DNA of 64,000 nucleotides. Source: Anaerolineales bacterium. GTDB taxonomy: Bacteria > Chloroflexota > Anaerolineae > Anaerolineales > UBA4823. Position numbers and translations under genes: made by a program. Under the pieces are notes generated by a model, which was not told where the DNA came from, searched no databases, and worked only from the letters and a program-made list of their open reading frames with translations. The number at the start of each line of letters is the position of its first letter. Within the stretch, counting starts at the first letter, position 1. Location of the stretch: positions 30,210-94,209 of the forward strand of contig JAFGBV010000037.1 of the NCBI GenBank assembly GCA_016932955.1. The letters are read 5' to 3'. Shown piece by piece: positions 27,223-37,434 of the stretch.

Positions 27223-29676
27223 ATGATGAAATACGGCTACTTTGACGACTTAAACAGAGAGTATGTAATCACCCAACCTGACACTCCTCTACCCTGGATC
27301 AACTACCTGGGCAGCCAGGATTACTTCGGACTGATCTCAAACACTGGATCAGGCTACTCCTTCTACCGCGATGCACGACTGCGCCGGTTGACGCGCTACC
27401 GCTATAATAACGTACCTACAAACACGGGCGGGCGCTACCTCTATCTGCGTGATGAAGAGGACGGGCAATTCTGGTCTCCAACCTGGCAGCCTGTGCGCCG
27501 CTCACTGCAAAAGTACACCTGCCGCCATGGATTGGGCTACACCAGTATTGAATCTGAAAATGCTGGCATTCGCGCCAAAGTGTGTTACTTTGTCCCCCTC
27601 GATGACACACTGGAAATCTGGCAACTTGAAATAACAAATCTACGCCAGCAGACCGCCCATATGGCAGTCTTTTCGCTGGTGGAGTTTTGCCTATGGGATG
27701 CCTGGGACGATTTCACCAACTACCAACGCAACCTGAACACGGGCGAGGTGGAAGTAGAAAATGGGGTGATCTACCATAAGACGGAATACCGCGAGCGGCG
27801 CGACCACTACGCTTACTTTGCCTGCTCGGAGCCGCTTGAAGGATTTGATACCCAGCGCGAGGCCTTCCTGGGCGCCTACCGTGGGTTTGATAACCCCCTG
27901 GCAGTAGAGCGCGGCGCAGCCTTCAACTCGATCGCTCATGGCTGGTCGCCAATCGGCTCGCACCACCTGCGCTTCTCGCTGCAACCGGGTGAGGCGCACC
28001 AGTTCATCTTTATCCTTGGATATGCAGAAAACCCACGTGAGCAGAAATTTGACCCACCAGGCTCTAACACGCTCAACAAAGCCTGCGCCAGGCAGGTGAT
28101 TGCTCGCTACCTGCAGCCCGGGCAGGTAGAGGCGGCTTTCCAAAACCTGAAACAATACTGGGATCATCTGCTCTGTACCTTCCAGGTACAAACGCCAGAC
28201 GAGCACACCAACCGCATGGTGAACATCTGGAACACCTACCAGTGTATGATCACCTACAATATCTCCCGCTCGGCCTCCTCTTTCGAGACTGGCATCGGGC
28301 GTGGCATGGGCTTCCGCGATTCCAATCAAGATCTCTTGGGCTTTGTGCAGATCGCTCCCGAACGGGCACGCCAGCGCATCCTGGACCTGGCTGCTACACA
28401 ATTGGAGAGCGGCGGTGCGTATCACCAGTACCAGCCTCTTACCAAACGCGGCAACGATGCTGTAGGCAGTAACTTCAACGATGATCCGCTGTGGCTGGTG
28501 CTGGGTACAGCCGCATACCTGAGGGAAACCGGCGACTGGTCTATCCTGGATGAGCCAACGCCGTATGAGAACCGCCCCGGCAGCGAGCAGCCGCTGGCCG
28601 AGCACTTGCAACGCTGCATCCAGTACACCCTCGACCGTCTCGGGTCTCACAAGCTGCCACTAATTGGCCGCGCCGACTGGAACGATTGCCTGAACTTGAA
28701 CGCCTTCACAGCCGAACCAGGAGAATCCTTCCAGACCACGACCAATCAGGATGGCAAAGTGGCCGAGTCCGTATTTATCGGTGGGTTGTTCGTGATGGCA
28801 ACCAAGGAGATGGCTGAGATCAGCCGCCACGCCCCAACGCCCAGCTTAAAACCCCCCGATACCTATATCCGATTGGCAGAGCAAATGATTGGTGTCGTCT
28901 TACAGCACGGCTGGGATGGGGCATGGTTCCTACGCGCCTACGATCATTTCGGTCAGAAGATTGGCTCGCACGAATGCACCGATGGGCAGATCTTCATCGA
29001 ACCACAAGGTATATGCGTGATGGCAGGCATCGGGCTGGAAGATGGCAAAGCGCGCCGCGCCCTGGACTCGGTCGCCGAGCGCCTGGCAACCCCACATGGC
29101 ATCGTCCTCCTGCAGCCCGCCTATCAGCATTATCATCTGAACCTGGGAGAAATTTCCTCATACCCGCCCGGCTACAAAGAGAACGCAAGCATCTTCTGCC
29201 ATACAAACCCCTGGATCATGGCAGCCGAAGCACTTACCGGGAACGGTGACCAGGCCCACGATTATTATCTGCGCATCAACCCCTCTGCCCGCGAGGAGAT
29301 AAGCGATATTCACCGTTGCGAGCCATACATCTACGCACAAACTATCGCCGGGCGCGATGCCCCCACCCACGGGGAAGCTAAAAACTCGTGGCTCACCGGC
29401 ACCGCCGCCTGGAACTTCGTTGCCATCACCCAATATATCCTGGGCATCCGCCCCACATATAATGGGCTCAAAATTTCACCTGCCATCCCCAAAAAATGGC
29501 CGGGGTTCTCCGCCTCTCGGCGCTTTCGCGGGACCACATACCAGATCCAAGTGCAGCGCAAAGGTCCTGGCAACCAGGTCACCCTAATCGTGGATGGCAA
29601 GCCCATCGCGGGCGATGTGATTCCTCTCCCTGCAGCAGGAAAGACTGAGGTGAAAGTAGAGGCAACCCTACAATGA
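27223..29676 (+). CDS. cbp: Cellobiose phosphorylase (GH94)
   Basis: 817 residues, the usual length. The start [15 protein letters not shown] and the stretch [20 protein letters not shown] are hallmarks of cellobiose phosphorylase; the catalytic Asp is in [12 protein letters not shown] (about residue 485). It converts cellobiose plus phosphate to alpha-glucose 1-phosphate and glucose, inverting. There is no signal peptide. ATGATG start, weak ribosome site. Its last four bases overlap the GH5 start (ATGA), so the two are translationally coupled. This is the best-assigned of the four phosphorylases here. Confidence 0.9.
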   Translation: MMKYGYFDDLNREYVITQPDTPLPWINYLGSQDYFGLISNTGSGYSFYRDARLRRLTRYRYNNVPTNTGGRYLYLRDEEDGQFWSPTWQPVRRSLQKYTCRHGLGYTSIESENAGIRAKVCYFVPLDDTLEIWQLEITNLRQQTAHMAVFSLVEFCLWDAWDDFTNYQRNLNTGEVEVENGVIYHKTEYRERRDHYAYFACSEPLEGFDTQREAFLGAYRGFDNPLAVERGAAFNSIAHGWSPIGSHHLRFSLQPGEAHQFIFILGYAENPREQKFDPPGSNTLNKACARQVIARYLQPGQVEAAFQNLKQYWDHLLCTFQVQTPDEHTNRMVNIWNTYQCMITYNISRSASSFETGIGRGMGFRDSNQDLLGFVQIAPERARQRILDLAATQLESGGAYHQYQPLTKRGNDAVGSNFNDDPLWLVLGTAAYLRETGDWSILDEPTPYENRPGSEQPLAEHLQRCIQYTLDRLGSHKLPLIGRADWNDCLNLNAFTAEPGESFQTTTNQDGKVAESVFIGGLFVMATKEMAEISRHAPTPSLKPPDTYIRLAEQMIGVVLQHGWDGAWFLRAYDHFGQKIGSHECTDGQIFIEPQGICVMAGIGLEDGKARRALDSVAERLATPHGIVLLQPAYQHYHLNLGEISSYPPGYKENASIFCHTNPWIMAAEALTGNGDQAHDYYLRINPSAREEISDIHRCEPYIYAQTIAGRDAPTHGEAKNSWLTGTAAWNFVAITQYILGIRPTYNGLKISPAIPKKWPGFSASRRFRGTTYQIQVQRKGPGNQVTLIVDGKPIAGDVIPLPAAGKTEVKVEATLQ

Positions 29677-30758
29677 CTTTCCCGCTCCCTGCACCGATCC
29701 GCACCATAGCGCAATCGATTTTCCAGGCAGGGGTCAACCTGGGCGGCTGGATCTCCCAGTATCCCACCTTTGACCAGCAGCATTTCCAATCCTTCATCAC
29801 AGAAGAAGACCTGGACCGCATTGCTTCCTGGGGAATGGATCACGTCCGCCTGCCGGTGGATTACCCGGTGCTGCAAAACGATGATCCACCCTATTCATAC
29901 CGCGAAGATGGTTTCCAGTACATCGACAACTGCCTGGAATGGTGTGATAAACACAACCTGGGCTTGGTGCTCGACTTGCACAAAGCAGCGGGGTTCAGTT
30001 TTACTACCTTCGCCCAAAGCACGTTATTCACCGATCAGAGCCTGCAAGCCCGTTTTATTGATTTATGGGAAACGATCGCCCGGCGATACCGAAATATTGG
30101 TAGGCGTTTGGTTTTCGAGCTACTAAATGAGATCGTCCTTCCCAGCACACAACCCTGGAACGAGCTGGCACGCCGCTCGCTGAGCGCTATTCGTTCGATT
30201 GACCCCCAGCGCCAAATCATCATTGGCGGCAATTATTACAATGCCGCTGAGCAACTGGCCGAGCTCGATCTGCCCGATGACCCGCACCTGACCTACACCT
30301 TCCATTTTTACCACCCCATGCTCTTCACCCACCAGAAAGCATCCTGGGTGCCGGCTCTTTCCACGCTGAGCCAGGAGGTCCACTACCCCTGCTCCAACGC
30401 AGACTTGCAGGCAGTGATCGCAAGAAATCCACAGCAGAGAGCAGAATTAGAAGCAGCCTGCGGACTGAATTATTCCACGCAGCATTCATTCGACCAATCC
30501 CTCTTGCGCCAGGCACTCCAGCCTGCGATTGACCATTTGCAGGTATCCAAGGCGCCACTCTACTGCGGCGAGTACGGCGCTATTGACCAAGCGCCAATGG
30601 ATAGTCGCCTGAACTGGCACAGGGACTTTGTCCAACTGCTACGAGAATATGGTATTGGCAGGGCAGTTTGGTCTTATAAGCAGATGGATTTTGGATTGGT
30701 GGACGCTCAGGGCAACATCAACAATCAGGAACTCATTCAAATTGTCAGTGAAATATAG
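29673..30758 (+). CDS. GH5-family glucanase without signal peptide
   Basis: 361 residues. It has the GH5 (beta/alpha)8 pattern: [22 protein letters not shown], acid/base Glu in [19 protein letters not shown] and the nucleophile Glu in LYCGEYGAI. No signal peptide is present, so unlike most GH5 cellulases it works in the cytoplasm, presumably on imported oligosaccharides. It starts inside the cellobiose phosphorylase gene and ends five bases before the next GH94, so it is coupled to both. Endoglucanase, exo-1,3-glucanase or beta-glucosidase activity cannot be told apart by eye. Confidence 0.88.
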   Translation: MTFPLPAPIRTIAQSIFQAGVNLGGWISQYPTFDQQHFQSFITEEDLDRIASWGMDHVRLPVDYPVLQNDDPPYSYREDGFQYIDNCLEWCDKHNLGLVLDLHKAAGFSFTTFAQSTLFTDQSLQARFIDLWETIARRYRNIGRRLVFELLNEIVLPSTQPWNELARRSLSAIRSIDPQRQIIIGGNYYNAAEQLAELDLPDDPHLTYTFHFYHPMLFTHQKASWVPALSTLSQEVHYPCSNADLQAVIARNPQQRAELEAACGLNYSTQHSFDQSLLRQALQPAIDHLQVSKAPLYCGEYGAIDQAPMDSRLNWHRDFVQLLREYGIGRAVWSYKQMDFGLVDAQGNINNQELIQIVSEI

Positions 30759-30763
30759 GTGAC

Positions 30764-33190
30764 ATGATGAAATACGGCTATTTTGATGACCAACAACGCG
30801 AATATGTCATCACCAATCCAAGAACCCCCGTCAAGTGGATCAATTATATTGGCACGCTAGCTTTTGGAGGGTTTGTCGACCAAACCGGCGGGGCGCTGCT
30901 TTGCAAGCAAGATCCAACCTACAATCGCATTACCAAGTATATTACGCAGTTGCCTGCCGCCGACTTGAAGGGAACGGGCATCTACCTGCGCGTGCGGCAG
31001 GGCGATGGTTACCGTGTTTTCTCCCCCTTCTTCGTGCCTACTCTGAACGCTTATGACCGCTATGAATGTCATGTTGGCCTGGGGTATATGCGGATCGTCT
31101 CAGAATTCTACGGCGTACGTAGCGATGTGTTCATTTTCGTCCCACCTGGGGCTGAATGCGAAATCCGTGATATCTGCATCACCAACCTCAGCCAGGCACC
31201 TCTGGAGATCGATGCCATCCCGGTAGTGGAATATACCCATCCGGATGCGCTGAAACAGCTTACCAATGCCGATTGGGTTCCCCAAACCATGCAGTCCAAA
31301 GCGGTTGTCGAGGCCGATCAATGCACCGTTCTGGTGCAATACCCCTTCATGAACCGGGAGCTGCAAGTCAATTATTTCACCAGCAACCTGCCGGTCTCAT
31401 CCTTTGAAACTGACCGGCGGAAGTTCCTGGGCGAGAACGAATATCGAGGCTGGGCTTCGCCGGGCACATTGCTCCAGCCCGAGTTGAACAACTCACAGGC
31501 GCTGCGCGGCGACAACATCGCTGCCCTGATGCACCACCTCGGTACCCTGCGCCCGGGCGAAGAAAGCCGCCTGATCACGCAATTAGGCCAGGCTCCCAGC
31601 CTCGATGCTGCATATCCTTCCATTCGTCATTATCGCCAGCCCGCAGCAGTGGATGAAGCACGCCAGCAAATGGCATCCTTTTGGGAGCAATACCTATCCC
31701 ACATCACGGTAAACACCCCGGATGTAGAGATGAACCGCCTGCTCAACCTCTACAACCCGCGCCAGTGCTACATCACCCGCAACTGGTCTCGTTACCTGTC
31801 CTATTACCAGTTAGGCTATGGCTCACGGGGGATCGGCTTCCGCGATTCGTCACAAGATGTGATGGGCACAATAGCCCATGCGCCGCAAGAATCCCTGGCC
31901 CTCATCCGCCAACTGCTCAGCGTTCAAAAGCGCAACGGCTCTGCCATGCACCAGTTCAACCCACTGACCATGATGGGCGAAACCGGTGATTCGGCTGATG
32001 AGCTGGGCAAGCCGCGCTACTACAGCGACGACCATCTCTGGATCGTCCTGGCAGTATGCGCATTCCTTAAAGAGACCGGCAACCTGGCTTTCCTGGAAGA
32101 AGTGATACCTTTTTATGAAAAGAACCCCCAAGGCAAGGCGCTAGAGACTGGCACTGTTCTCAACCACCTGCGCCGAGCGATCGCTTTCACCTGGGGCGAT
32201 GTGGGAGCGCATGGGCTGCCCTTGCTGGGGTTCGCAGACTGGAACGATACGGTCAACTTGCGCGAAGGTGCAGAATCTTTCTTCACCGCTGCTCTTTTCG
32301 GCCGCGCGCTGGTCGAGATGACCGAATTAGAAAACCAATTGGGGAACAATCGGGAAGCCAGGCTATTCCAAGAATACTACAATACCATGCGCCAGCGGGT
32401 GAACGAGTACGGCTGGGATGGCAGCTGGTACCTGCGCTACTTTGACTACAATGGTACCCCGCTCGGCTCACACCAGAATGAATACGGGCAGATCTATGTC
32501 AACGGTCAATCCTGGCCTGTGATTGCTGGCTTTGCCCCCATCGAGCGCGCCCGCGAAGCGCTGGATTCCGTATCCAAAAGGCTCAACACCTCCAATGGGA
32601 TTAAACTGAGTACCCCTGGTTTCAATGGCTTTGATCCCAAGCGCGGTGGCATCACCACCTACCCGCCTGGCGCTAAGGAGAACAGCGGCATCTTCCTGCA
32701 TGCCAATCCCTGGGTGATCCTTGCTGAAACAATGCTGGGCAATGGCGATGGTGCTTACCAGTATTATCACCAGATCAACCCAATTGCAAAAAATGATTGC
32801 ATCGACGAATACGAGTGCGAGCCTTATGTGTACCCCCAAAACATCTTGGGAGACGAGCACCCCCTCTTTGGCCTAGCGCGTAATTCATGGCTCAGCGGGA
32901 CGGCTTCGTGGGCTTATCAAGTTGCTACGCAGTACATTCTGGGAGTGCGTCCCTCGTACCAAGGCTTGGTGGTTGATCCCTGCATCCCCAGCGCCTGGGA
33001 TAGTTTTGAGGTAGACCGCGCCTTCCGCGGCTCTTTCTATCATATTCAGGTGCATAACCCACAGCATGTGTGTAAAGGCGTGCACCGTCTATTGCTGGAT
33101 GGACAGCGCATTGAAGGGAATGTAATCCCTATTGGCGTTCCAGGCAGCGAACACAATGTCTCAATCACCCTGGGCGAAGATCATGATTGA
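30764..33190 (+). CDS. Second GH94 glycoside phosphorylase, specificity unresolved
   Basis: 808 residues. It begins [17 protein letters not shown] like the cellobiose phosphorylase, with which it is collinear, and has the catalytic Asp in GFADWNDTVNL (about residue 492). It differs in the N-terminal substrate region: the [10 protein letters not shown] stretch is replaced by VDQTGGALLCKQD, and in the acceptor loops. It is therefore a paralogue with changed specificity. Cellobionate, chitobiose or another beta-glucoside are options; nothing here decides. Cytoplasmic. It overlaps the following gene by eight bases. Confidence 0.85.
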   Translation: MMKYGYFDDQQREYVITNPRTPVKWINYIGTLAFGGFVDQTGGALLCKQDPTYNRITKYITQLPAADLKGTGIYLRVRQGDGYRVFSPFFVPTLNAYDRYECHVGLGYMRIVSEFYGVRSDVFIFVPPGAECEIRDICITNLSQAPLEIDAIPVVEYTHPDALKQLTNADWVPQTMQSKAVVEADQCTVLVQYPFMNRELQVNYFTSNLPVSSFETDRRKFLGENEYRGWASPGTLLQPELNNSQALRGDNIAALMHHLGTLRPGEESRLITQLGQAPSLDAAYPSIRHYRQPAAVDEARQQMASFWEQYLSHITVNTPDVEMNRLLNLYNPRQCYITRNWSRYLSYYQLGYGSRGIGFRDSSQDVMGTIAHAPQESLALIRQLLSVQKRNGSAMHQFNPLTMMGETGDSADELGKPRYYSDDHLWIVLAVCAFLKETGNLAFLEEVIPFYEKNPQGKALETGTVLNHLRRAIAFTWGDVGAHGLPLLGFADWNDTVNLREGAESFFTAALFGRALVEMTELENQLGNNREARLFQEYYNTMRQRVNEYGWDGSWYLRYFDYNGTPLGSHQNEYGQIYVNGQSWPVIAGFAPIERAREALDSVSKRLNTSNGIKLSTPGFNGFDPKRGGITTYPPGAKENSGIFLHANPWVILAETMLGNGDGAYQYYHQINPIAKNDCIDEYECEPYVYPQNILGDEHPLFGLARNSWLSGTASWAYQVATQYILGVRPSYQGLVVDPCIPSAWDSFEVDRAFRGSFYHIQVHNPQHVCKGVHRLLLDGQRIEGNVIPIGVPGSEHNVSITLGEDHD

Positions 33191-34076
33191 AGCAGAAGTA
33201 GATTACCACGGTGCACAGGCAGCGAGCATTGGCAACCAATTCCTGCGCCTGGATTATCTGACACAGGCCGGTCCGCGCATTGTCCGCCTGGTGATGGCTG
33301 GCTCAGAGGTCAATTTATTGGGCGAGTCGCCACTTGCAGGTTGGGATACCCCCTACGGCTATTTCCACCTGTGGGGTGGTCATCGTCTGTGGTATGCGCC
33401 TGAAAGCGTGCCCCGCTCCAGCATTCCCGATGACGAAGGGCTGCAAGCAATTCCCCTCCCATCCGGCGTGCAGCTACTTGGCCCCCTGGAAACGCCAACC
33501 GGATTGCGCAAGGAGATCGAAGTAACCCTGCTGGAAGGCCGCCCTGCCTTGCAACTGGTTCATCGAATCCACAATGAAAGTCTGTGGCCGGTTGAGCTGG
33601 CCCCCTGGGCGGTTACCATCCTGCCCGCGGGAGGGATTGCAGTAATCGCCCACCAGCGATCAGGCAAAGGCGGGCACCAACCAGACCGCCACCTTGCCAT
33701 CTGGCCCGATACCCGCTGGGATGACCCTCGTTTTCATTATTATGATAGCGCCCTTGTCATTGAGGGTACCCCCAATCTGCCGCCCTGCAAGATTGGTTTG
33801 TATACCTGGCAAGGCTGGCTGGCCTATGCCTGTAATGAGGCGATCTTTGTCAAACGCTTCAAGCCAGTCAGGGACAAACCCTATCCCGATCATGGCTGCA
33901 ACGCGGAGATTTATTGCGGACCAGCCTATGTCGAGTTGGAATCGCTTGCACCGTTGCACCTCCTCCAGCCGGGGCAGTCTGCTGCCCACACCGAAATTTG
34001 GGAGATTTACCCCGCCCTCAAAGATACACACAGCCTCAGAGAAACCGCAGAGGCCATCTCCCAGATTGTCAACTGA
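33183..34076 (+). CDS. Galactose-mutarotase-fold protein (DUF4380-like)
   Basis: 297 residues from ATG 33183, which overlaps the preceding stop by eight bases; a longer frame inside the GH94 gene is rejected. LDYLTQAGPRIVRLVMAGS and the aromatic-rich GYFHLWGGHRLWYAPE are typical of DUF4380 proteins, beta-sandwiches of the aldose 1-epimerase fold. Within a phosphorolysis locus a role in sugar anomer interconversion or oligosaccharide binding is reasonable, but catalytic residues are not identified. Confidence 0.7.
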   Translation: MIEAEVDYHGAQAASIGNQFLRLDYLTQAGPRIVRLVMAGSEVNLLGESPLAGWDTPYGYFHLWGGHRLWYAPESVPRSSIPDDEGLQAIPLPSGVQLLGPLETPTGLRKEIEVTLLEGRPALQLVHRIHNESLWPVELAPWAVTILPAGGIAVIAHQRSGKGGHQPDRHLAIWPDTRWDDPRFHYYDSALVIEGTPNLPPCKIGLYTWQGWLAYACNEAIFVKRFKPVRDKPYPDHGCNAEIYCGPAYVELESLAPLHLLQPGQSAAHTEIWEIYPALKDTHSLRETAEAISQIVN

Positions 34077-34135
34077 TCTAGTGAAAAGTGTCTGTCCATT
34101 TAGCACACAGAATCCAAGGAAAACTCCCAGAAGAA

Positions 34136-37100
34136 ATGATCAACTCATCCCTGCCCAACAGCCAATTCATCATCCAGAATTACCAATCCCGGCGTCCCTT
34201 CGCCAGTTTTTTACCTGGGATTGCCGGACCGTTGGGCATTCCCATGTGGGTCTTTTACGTCAATCGCGGCCAAGCCATTGCCTCTTTTGGGGTCGAGAGT
34301 AAAGACCACCCTATCTTGGAATACCAGCCGGCCAATAAAGCCTACCAAACCACCGGGCTGACGGGCTTTCGAACCTTCATCAAGGTATCCGATGGCCCGC
34401 ATCCCGGCTTCTATGAGCCTTTCTCTTCCATGCCCACAGAAAGTGGTATTCAAGCGGATCTGCATATTGCTGCCAACGAGATCCTGCTTGTGGAGGAAAG
34501 CCCCGTACATGGTATGCAGGTGAGTGTTCTCTATTTCATCTTGCCGGGCGAACCATTTGCTGCACTGGTGCGGCAGTTGACAATCACCAATCACAGCGAC
34601 ATAAGGATCAATGGTGAAATGCTGGATGGTCTGCCAGTAGTGATCCCATTCGGGGTCAATAATTTTCTACTGAAGGAGCTGAGTCGCACTGTTGAGGCCT
34701 GGATGTCTGTCATTTGCCAGGAAAATATGCCGCCTTTTTTCCAGCTCCGTGCCAGTGTTGCAGACCTTACTGAAGTGAAAGAAATCCAGGCAGGGCACTT
34801 CTATTTGGCGTTCAATTCAGCCGGATGCCGCTTGCCCGTTCTTGTCGATCCGATAGGCGTGTTTGGGCAGGATACAGCTTTGATTGCCCCAGCGTTTTTT
34901 CAAAGCACTCCTCTGTCCACCTTGATCGAACAGCCTCAGATTACAATTGGACGCACCCCCTGCGCTTTCAGCGCGTCCACATTCTCACTCGCTCCCCAAG
35001 AAACATTCAATATCTACGCGGTCATTGGTCACGTTCCCAACATGGAGTTACTCGCCGACCAGTATCCGCGCCTTCTGCAGCCAGGATATCTGGAACAGAA
35101 ACGTCAGCAAGCCACGATATTGATTAGCTCCCTGACCTCCCATATAGCTACCCACACCAGCCAACCACTCTTCGATGCCTATTGTGCACAAAGTTTTCTG
35201 GATAATGTGCTGCGCGGCGGCTGGCCGCTCCTGATTGGGAACTCAGAGCGAAAGCATGTTTACCACATCTACTCTCGCAGGCATGGCGATCTGGAGCGTG
35301 ATTACAATGCCTTCTTCCTGGAGGCCGCATACTATTCTCAAGGGAACGGCAGTTATCGCGATATCAATCAGAACCGCCGTTGTGACGTTCTGCTGGAGCC
35401 AGGCGTGGGCAAGTTTAACGTGCTGACGTTCATGAATCTGATCCAGGCCGACGGCTATAATCCGCTCATTATCCAGGGCAGCCGCTTCCATGTTCCCCCC
35501 GAGCAGCACCCGGCTCTTCTGGCAATGGCTGGGCATCCCCCCGCCCTGGCCAGACTGCTGGAGAATGCCTTCACCCCCGGGGAGATTCTGCGCGCAATTG
35601 AAGGTTGGCCTCTCCCGATGCCAGCCGAGCAGCTCCTATCGCAGATCATTGCCCTGGCAGAACAGCACCTGGAAGCAGAGCCCGGAGATGGTTACTGGGT
35701 GGATCATTGGACTTACAACCTCGATCTGATCGATACATACCTGGCAATATATCCCGAACGTAAATCTGATCTACTCTATGACACCCAGTGCACGTATTAC
35801 GATAACACCCTGATCGTTCGCCCACGCCGTGAAAAATATGTGCTGACCAAAGCAGGGCCGCGCCAATATCACGCCGTGGTTAAGGATGCAGAAAAACAAG
35901 CACTGATTGGAAACCGCATCGAAGCGCCTCACCTGGCGCGCGACGAGAACGGGCATGGGAGGGTTTTCTCCACCTCATTATTCTCTAAACTGGTGTGCCT
36001 GGCTGTGCTGAAATTCTCTTCGCTCGACCCTGCCGGGATGGGCATCGAAATGGAAGCTGACCGACCAGGCTGGGACGATGCGATGAACGGCCTGCCTGCC
36101 CTCTTCGGCTCGTCCATGCCCGAAACATACGAGCTGCTACGCCTGCTGCGGTTCTTGCAGGCAGCCCTGGAAGAGCAACCTAACCAAACTCACACCCTGC
36201 CAGTTGAAGTTTCCGACCTCATCTGGGAGCTGGAAGTTCATCTGCAGGCTTTCCAGGAATCATCGAATCTGGATCGTGATTTTCAATATTGGGATGCCTG
36301 CACGACAGCCCGCGAGCGCTACCGGGAGCGTATACGGTTAGGCTTTGCTGGCGATACTGTCGTTATACAGGCTACCGACCTGAAAGAACACTTGATGGCT
36401 TTTCAGGAAAAGGTAGAGATTGCGATCACACGTGCCATTGAGAAAAATGGCGGAGTTCCCCCCACTTATTTTACCTACCAAATTACAGAGTATGAATTCC
36501 TCGAGAGCACGCCGGGGAATAATGAGGATCCCAGCCATCCAGCCAAGCACGATGATCACGGCTACCCGTCTATCCGAGCGAAAGAATTTCAACAGCAGAG
36601 GTTACCGTTATTCCTGGAAGGCCCCGTGCATGCGATGAAACTATGCACAAAGCCCGAACAGGCTCGCCGCATCTACCAGAAAGTGCAAGCCAGTGATCTT
36701 TTCGATCGGAAGCTGGGAATGTACAAGCTCAATGCCTCGCTTTCAGCCTGCCCAGCCGCCATTGGACGGGTGCATGCGTTTCCACCAGGTTGGTTGGAGA
36801 ACGAATCAATCTGGCTGCACATGGCCTACAAATACCTGCTCGAGGTGCTCAGAGCGGGTTTGTATGAGGAATTCTTCACTGAATTCCGCCGAGGGCTGGT
36901 GCCTTTCTTTGATCCACAGGTCTATGGGCGCAGCCCCGTGGAAAACTCATCTTTCCTGGTCAGCAGCGCCCACCCGGATGAGAGCCTGCACGGAGCAGGC
37001 TTTGTAGCCCGGCTAAGTGGATCAACGGCAGAATTTATCAGTATTTGGCATCAGATGTTGGTAGGGGCACAGCCCTTCTACGAGCAAGAGCATGGCTTGT

Positions 37101-37360
37101 GCCTGCGCTTGCAACCTACCCTGCCAGGTTGGCTGTTCGACTCACAAGGGCTTATCTCATTCCATTACCTGGGATGCTGCGACATTATCTACCATAACCC
37201 TACCCGCCGGGATATCCTGCCTGACCTGGAAATCTTAAATTTCGAGTTGCATACATACGATGGAAAGGTGATCCACATTCCTGGCAGCACCATCCATGCT
37301 CCGTTTGCCGCGCAGATACGTGCAGAACAGGTGAAAACCATTCATGCTTTCTTTCCGTGA
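34136..37360 (+). CDS. Very large GH94-clan-like glycoside phosphorylase
   Basis: 1074 residues from ATG 34136 (a GTG at 34088 is possible). It carries FASFLPGIAGPLGIPMWVFY near the N-terminus, then YSQGNGSYRDINQNRRCDV, and a candidate catalytic segment ADRPGWDDAMNGLPALFGSS around residue 645, equivalent in place to ADWND of GH94. Length and motifs fit the long beta-oligoglucan phosphorylases (1,2-beta-oligoglucan phosphorylase of GH94, or GH149/GH161 beta-1,3-oligoglucan enzymes). I cannot decide between these; the linkage acted on is unresolved. No signal peptide. The 59-base gap before it shows only a weak ribosome site. Confidence 0.72.
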   Translation: MINSSLPNSQFIIQNYQSRRPFASFLPGIAGPLGIPMWVFYVNRGQAIASFGVESKDHPILEYQPANKAYQTTGLTGFRTFIKVSDGPHPGFYEPFSSMPTESGIQADLHIAANEILLVEESPVHGMQVSVLYFILPGEPFAALVRQLTITNHSDIRINGEMLDGLPVVIPFGVNNFLLKELSRTVEAWMSVICQENMPPFFQLRASVADLTEVKEIQAGHFYLAFNSAGCRLPVLVDPIGVFGQDTALIAPAFFQSTPLSTLIEQPQITIGRTPCAFSASTFSLAPQETFNIYAVIGHVPNMELLADQYPRLLQPGYLEQKRQQATILISSLTSHIATHTSQPLFDAYCAQSFLDNVLRGGWPLLIGNSERKHVYHIYSRRHGDLERDYNAFFLEAAYYSQGNGSYRDINQNRRCDVLLEPGVGKFNVLTFMNLIQADGYNPLIIQGSRFHVPPEQHPALLAMAGHPPALARLLENAFTPGEILRAIEGWPLPMPAEQLLSQIIALAEQHLEAEPGDGYWVDHWTYNLDLIDTYLAIYPERKSDLLYDTQCTYYDNTLIVRPRREKYVLTKAGPRQYHAVVKDAEKQALIGNRIEAPHLARDENGHGRVFSTSLFSKLVCLAVLKFSSLDPAGMGIEMEADRPGWDDAMNGLPALFGSSMPETYELLRLLRFLQAALEEQPNQTHTLPVEVSDLIWELEVHLQAFQESSNLDRDFQYWDACTTARERYRERIRLGFAGDTVVIQATDLKEHLMAFQEKVEIAITRAIEKNGGVPPTYFTYQITEYEFLESTPGNNEDPSHPAKHDDHGYPSIRAKEFQQQRLPLFLEGPVHAMKLCTKPEQARRIYQKVQASDLFDRKLGMYKLNASLSACPAAIGRVHAFPPGWLENESIWLHMAYKYLLEVLRAGLYEEFFTEFRRGLVPFFDPQVYGRSPVENSSFLVSSAHPDESLHGAGFVARLSGSTAEFISIWHQMLVGAQPFYEQEHGLCLRLQPTLPGWLFDSQGLISFHYLGCCDIIYHNPTRRDILPDLEILNFELHTYDGKVIHIPGSTIHAPFAAQIRAEQVKTIHAFFP

Positions 37361-37434
37361 AACAGCGCTCTGACAAACGTGCAATTGCGGCGCCTATCTT
37401 GCCAACCAATAATCTCCTGATATAGAAAGGCGAT

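Noticed and set aside
27691..28650. Minus-strand frame of 319 codons inside cellobiose phosphorylase
   Set aside because: Antisense to a highly conserved GH94 gene; no ribosome site, no recognisable domain.
32205..32225. TGGGAGCGCAT inside the second GH94 as a third LacI operator
   Set aside because: Only one half matches, it is not palindromic, and it lies deep in coding sequence.
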